A stretch of DNA of 64,000 bases from Diplonema papillatum (lineage: Eukaryota; Euglenozoa; Diplonemea; Diplonemida; Diplonemidae). Under the pieces are notes generated by a model. That model was not told the origin of the DNA. It worked only from the letters and a program-made list of their open reading frames with translations, and ran no database searches. Location of the stretch: contig JAPJBO010000118.1 in assembly GCA_030068145.1 (NCBI GenBank), positions 248,001 through 312,000 of the forward strand, given 5' to 3'. Position 1 is the first letter of the stretch. Every line of letters begins with the position of its first letter. Made by a program: the position numbers and the translations under genes. Positions 59,851-64,000 of this stretch are shown one piece after another.

Positions 59851-62694
59851 GCGGCCTTTTTCTTCTTCTTTCTTCTTCAGAATCTTCTTCTCTTTTTTTT
59901 TTTTTTTGCGTCTTGGAACAAAAGCTCTCTCTACGCCAAGAGGTCAATTCCCGCGTCGAAAAGGGCGGCCAAAATGACGCCCTTTTGCTGCCAACGAAGA
60001 ACCTACAGGGGTCTCCCTGAATTGCTGATATTCACATTCAATTCCAGGGGCGCGCGGCTAGGATTCGAGAGTAATGAGAGAAAGAAATCGCCTCGCGTCT
60101 AGAGCACGTGAAGAGCATTGCCGGAGTTTGGGCGCTTGCACTGGTAAACGAAGGATCGGCATCAACGACTAGACGTGATGAAAACAACAAGGCAAAATGT
60201 ACGCGTTCTTCGCATGCATATAGCTTTTTTCGTTGGCTCCGTTTTTAGAGTTATAGTTTTTCTCCGGAAATGTTCCCGTCGGTACAACTACTATGAAGAA
60301 GATGATAAGTCTTCCTCCCTCGGGGCGGTCCCGCCTTCCTCCGACGGTACGTCTGCTACTCTGCAGATGGAGGTGAAGGTTGCCTGCGCTTCGAAGACTT
60401 CAGCGACTTGCCCGCCGTCTTAGACTTGAACATGGGCATCTTCTGACCGTTGGACGAGACAGTTTCGTCGCTCGCTGCGGTCGGCCGCCGCGGCTGACGC
60501 CGTCGGCGACGCGGCTGATCAGCGAGAGGCGGCTCTACCGGAGGACGTCATGAAGCGGGAGGAATCTTTCATCGGCAGCTACGAGCAGGGATAAAAAGGG
60601 GGAAAACAATGGAAAAGTTGAGTTGCAGCTCTTGACAAAGATAGTTGGAAAAAAAAGAAGGTGTTTTTATTCTTCGCTTTTTCGGGCCACGGCCTCAGCC
60701 AGGGCATTCGCGGCAGATTCGTCCAAGGCCATTTCCTAGTTTATTCAATCTTCGCTTTTTCTCACGAACGGGGGGGTCGGTCCTGCTTTTGGCTTTGTAG
60801 GTTCTCCCGACTGACCATGTCCACAGGCCCCAGTCGTCTCTTTTTGAAGGAAGGGTTGACCCTTGAAACGCTTCACGCGGGGACCCACACTCCCCTTCTC
60901 TTGGGTTGTACTGGCTGTGTTGACCTGCTCTGGATTTGACACCCGATTCTACAGTGAAACTGAGACAAAACGCGCGCCGGAACGCGACGATCAAGACGAG
61001 CGGAAAAAAGAAAAGCATGACACACCACGTGCGAAGAGACAACCGCAGATTATTTGCATTCAGGAACGTGTCAGCTGGACTTAGGCGGACAACGTCCGCC
61101 ATGGGGAGGCAAGGGTACCTGTAAATCCAGACCCCGGGCCCCGGGTTAGCGCTAGGGTCCAGATAGGGTTCAGGCCCACGGTAAGCACGCCATCTAAGGA
61201 TGGAATCTTCAGTATTTGCAGCTTCCACAACAAGCGTGACAGCCGTGGTTTACCCTTTCGGCAGCCAGCTAGACCTGTCAGAACCTGAAAACCTCCTTCA
61301 GGTTTCGTGGCTGTGTCGAAAAATACAGTTTTTGAACGCTTTGGAATACGTTGAGCTCAAAGGACAGTCTGGGGCCCTGGAATGGAAGAGTAAACGAATT
61401 GCATCTCGTGCCAGAGAGTTTTTCCTTTGGGAATCGTTCAGGGCCAAAAACCCTGGAAACTTTTCCAGGGCCGAGTTACAGGTACCCCTGTGGGAAGGGG
61501 GGGGAGGGGGGGTTTCCGCTATGCCGGAAAGTGTCCGCCAAAGTCTAACTGACACGTTCCCTTCTAACCCAAACTAACCCAAAACGATCACAGTCTAACG
61601 GCAGTCTAACCGCGGCAGTGGACCCGCTCAATTTTCTAGGAAACGGCTGCCGCAGGGTCATCCTGGAGGTGGCGAAACTACGGAGACGTTTCCGGTTCCG
61701 TGTCCTTGTTTTGGAAGAAACGAAAACGCGTTAGGTTTGTATTTCTTTTTCCCCCGACGACAACTAGTGTCAGACTAGCCTATATCAACCATCCGTCGGC
61801 TCGTCCACCAACCACAAGCCCAGCAGAGGTGACCAGCCCCACTAAGGTATCGCAGAATAGGTGCCTGAACCGTGCTTTGCTCCATGATTTGCTTTTATTT
61901 GCTCGAGCGATTATTATTCCTCCCGTGGACCTTGGGCTCTTGTGTGTTGCTGTTGGTTCACGGCAGGTGTTCTTTGGTGGAGTCAACCGGCGTCTCACTT
62001 TTCAGATCCTCGCCAGAGCTAGAAGTCAAGAAAAGGACAACTCTGGTCAGAGCTTCAAGTTGCATTGCGGCCTCCAACAAGTGTCGAGCTGCCTCTGATC
62101 CTGGGAAAAGCTACACTCCGAATTTGTGACCACGAGCTTCTGCCGACGTGCTGCCTCCGACTAAAGCTTTGCAAACTGTGGTTGACCGTCACGTTCCTGG
62201 ACCCTGTGCGGCCTTTCTTCTTTCCTTTTTTCCTTTCCTTTCCAATTGCGATGTCTGGATTCGCGGTGGGCTTGCTCGAGAAATCCCCTGCCGCGAAAGT
62301 GCTGTTTGGTCGGTGCCCGGACGTGCCAGACTGTTTTACTGTTGAAAAAGCCGGTGGCTGCAAAGCCCCCGTTCTACGTGAGGCAGGGCGTAGGGGGGCG
62401 GAAGTCTTAGTTTTGTGTTTGGGCAGAATCTGTCTCTCGCGTATGCTTGATGCTAGCACCAAGTCTTCTTCGCGGCAAGGCGGAGGCTTGTTTTGTTTCT
62501 TTCAACTTTTTTTCCCCCCGTTGTCGACAACTTCTTTATTTACCGGGGGAGGTTTCCAGTTAGGTCAGAGTATCACTATCAGAGACTCACTCATCACTAA
62601 TCATCACCACTAATGTAAAGAATGGACCATCGAACCGAAAAACAAACAGGTTGGTTCGAAAGAAGGCGCAAAGAGCCTTCGCGTCAGTTGTCCT
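59851..62694. other. Intergenic with repeat pieces
   Basis: It holds R4 start (60243-60262), the 43.7-kb repeat (60965-61060), part of R5 (61751-61785) and part of R3 (62140-62205). A GC-rich island lies at 60350-60580. No confident gene. Confidence 0.45.
60353..60508 (-). CDS. Possible terminal exon of an unknown gene
   Basis: After an acceptor-like CTCTCGCTGATCAG the frame reads PRRRRRQPRRPTAASDETVS, SNGQKMPMFKSKTAGKSLKS, SKRRQPSPPSAE and stop. It is basic, GC-rich and on the minus strand like the other host genes. No upstream exon or family match was found, so this is weak. Confidence 0.2.
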
Positions 62695-62775
62695 TTTTTT
62701 AGAGTTGAAGTTCGCTTGAGATTCCGAGAGTTTTGGGTCACCGGGTGCCCTTCGTTGAATGGGTTCTTTTAGAGC
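62695..62775 (+). repeat. Dispersed repeat R4
   Basis: TTTTTTTAGAGTTGAAGTTC through TTCGTTGAATGGGTTCTTTT. Confidence 0.75.
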
Positions 62776-62921
62776 AAGTAAGGGCTATGTGCGTGTGGGT
62801 TGTTGCTTTGGTGCACACACTTTCATTATGAGCAATGGCCAGCCATGTCCGGGACTGTTTGCGACCGACACCAAGTACATTACTGCGAGGGATGCAGTTT
62901 TTTTTTTTTCCTGCCGACAAC

Positions 62922-63315
62922 CAGTGCTCCCGTTAACCTCACTTTTAGTGAGGAACCCAAAAACCTGGGTTGGGCTTTTTTTTCCCCCTCCCACTCTCGC
63001 GTTGGTGCAGGCTATCAGCATCTTTTTCCAGTTGGTCACTCAAATCTTCTAAAGGGGGGGGTCCGGGGGGGGCTCCGTCCCCCGGCGAACGGTACGGTAC
63101 ATCCAGGTGGAGGAACCCGTTGGTCGCAATAAACGTGTTGACCAACATACTGGTGGCACTGCTGCAGCCACGCCGCAGAGAGAAGACCGTGATGAAGTGC
63201 TTTGGCTGCACGATACCACCAACGGGAAAAAAGTGAGGAATTCCTCACCCTCTTTTTTCAAGCCTCTTTTTTTTTTTGAGGAATTCCTCGCACTTTTTCG
63301 TTAGCGGGAGCACTG
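62922..63315. mobile_element. hAT-type MITE, 394 bp, perfect 8-bp target duplication
   Basis: Ends CAGTGCTCCCGTTAACC and, from the right, CAGTGCTCCCGCTAACG. CCGACAAC flanks it on both sides (62914-62921, 63316-63323). CAGTG termini with an 8-bp duplication indicate hAT. It interrupts an R5 repeat. The inner right part holds two GAGGAATTCCTC palindromes. No transposase. Confidence 0.88.
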
Positions 63316-63361
63316 CCGACAACTCTGTGTCAGACTAGCCCACCCGGGGATGGTTGGCAGT

Positions 63362-63580
63362 TTTTTTTTTTTTTTTCCCGACGACAACTAGTGTCAGACT
63401 AGCCTACCCGAAGGCAGTTGATTTCTTTAGGCGAGGTTTCTCTACCGGCGGAAGTTGTTTGGGTTAGCGTTTTTTTTTTTTTTTAGAGTTATAGTGACAT
63501 AATATAGTTCGCTTGAGAATCCGGGATTTTGGAGTCTCCGGGTGACCTTTGTCGAATGGGTTATTTTAAAGCTAGGGAAA
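63362..63580. repeat. R5 repeat followed by R4 repeat
   Basis: R5 at 63379-63466, preceded by poly-T (63361-63376), then poly-T and R4 at 63480-63580. The order and the T-runs suggest successive retroposition events or one composite unit. Confidence 0.65.
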
Positions 63581-63673
63581 ACGACAAAGTGGATTCTATA
63601 TAACTGGAATACGACAAAGTGGATTATAATCCACTTTGTCGTCAATCCACTTTGTCGCCTAATCCATTTTGTC
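63581..63673. repeat. Palindromic cluster of CGACAAAGTGGATT
   Basis: CGACAAAGTGGATTATAATC and its complement form a perfect 30-bp palindrome at 63612-63641. Further single arms lie at 63582-63595, 63645-63656 and 63661-63673. It is a hairpin-forming MITE-like remnant. Confidence 0.75.
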
Positions 63674-64000
63674 GCCCCGTGTGGGGCATTTGTGGGGGGT
63701 CGCAAGGGGGTCCTTCGGGTACCTCAGGGGCCTTCCGAGGGGGGGGTGTGCGAGTACCGAATCCTTGTTGTCGTCAACACGGTAACCAACACTGCCATCT
63801 CGTTCACTTTGCAAGTTGCTTCCGTATGTGAATATTAACTTGGCATCACTCTTCATCGCGGAATTGGAATGGAAGTGCGGACAAGTGCTGGAAGCAAAGG
63901 GTGGAAAACCCGAAAATGACTCCGATCAGTGTAATTTGAAAGCTAATATGGTGCGTTTGACAGGTCTGCGCTGCCAGTAACAGCCAGTAACCGTCGGGTA
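63674..64000. other. Window end, short CCAGTAACAG sequence
   Basis: No gene. Bases 63966-63998 read CTGCGCTGCCAGTAACAGCC and AGTAACCGTC, the unexpanded form of the satellite at 40473-40602. Confidence 0.5.

Overview
This window is nuclear DNA of a microbial eukaryote. Introns have GT...AG borders, host exons are GC-rich and lie in more AT-rich repeat-filled DNA, and there are poly-A-tailed SINEs and LINEs, hAT transposons, MITEs and a DIRS-type tyrosine-recombinase retroelement. Cys-less pentameric ligand-gated channels, a metacaspase relative, an AMPK-gamma relative and a PAN-like module together suggest a free-living protist, perhaps an alga of the alveolate kind. The species cannot be fixed from the sequence alone.

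Layout. 1-6.5 kb: a tRNA-derived SINE cut by the window edge, the 3' end of a LINE, an intact hAT-type transposase (1984-5454) and a tandem SINE pair. 6.4-9.0 kb: a long minus-strand gene with a poly-Q tract and four TLLLRAVP repeats. Its last codons lie in SINE DNA. 9-13 kb: dispersed repeats. 13.1-24.4 kb: pentameric channel gene 1 (minus, three exons), with a 7-kb DIRS-type element inside intron 1. 24.4-29.4 kb: channel gene 2 (minus, three exons), preceded on the + axis by a partial copy of its own 3' end. 29.4-34 kb: repeats, including a MITE that carries a 21-bp satellite. 34.1 kb: a WW-domain exon. 35.3-37.3 kb: a gene with a PAN-like module, with a 329-bp array copied from its 5' end. 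38-41 kb: a metacaspase-fold gene lacking both catalytic residues, with a copy of its 3' end beside it. 41-46.9 kb: repeats. 46.9-51.2 kb: an AMPK-gamma/SNF4-like gene with an upstream satellite and partial exon copies. 51-64 kb: repeats, two non-autonomous hAT elements with 8-bp target duplications, a retroelement ORF fragment and nested SINEs.

Every host gene recognised is on the minus strand, and so is the DIRS element. The genes do not form a pathway or operon. What they share is mode of evolution. Most stand next to truncated tandem copies of one of their own ends, and several dispersed elements appear both in simple form and as amplified satellites. Small exons were found by reading splice sites and codon phase. 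They include the 73-nt second exon of both channel genes, the first exon of the metacaspase-like gene, and the last exon and a possible first exon of the AMPK-gamma gene.
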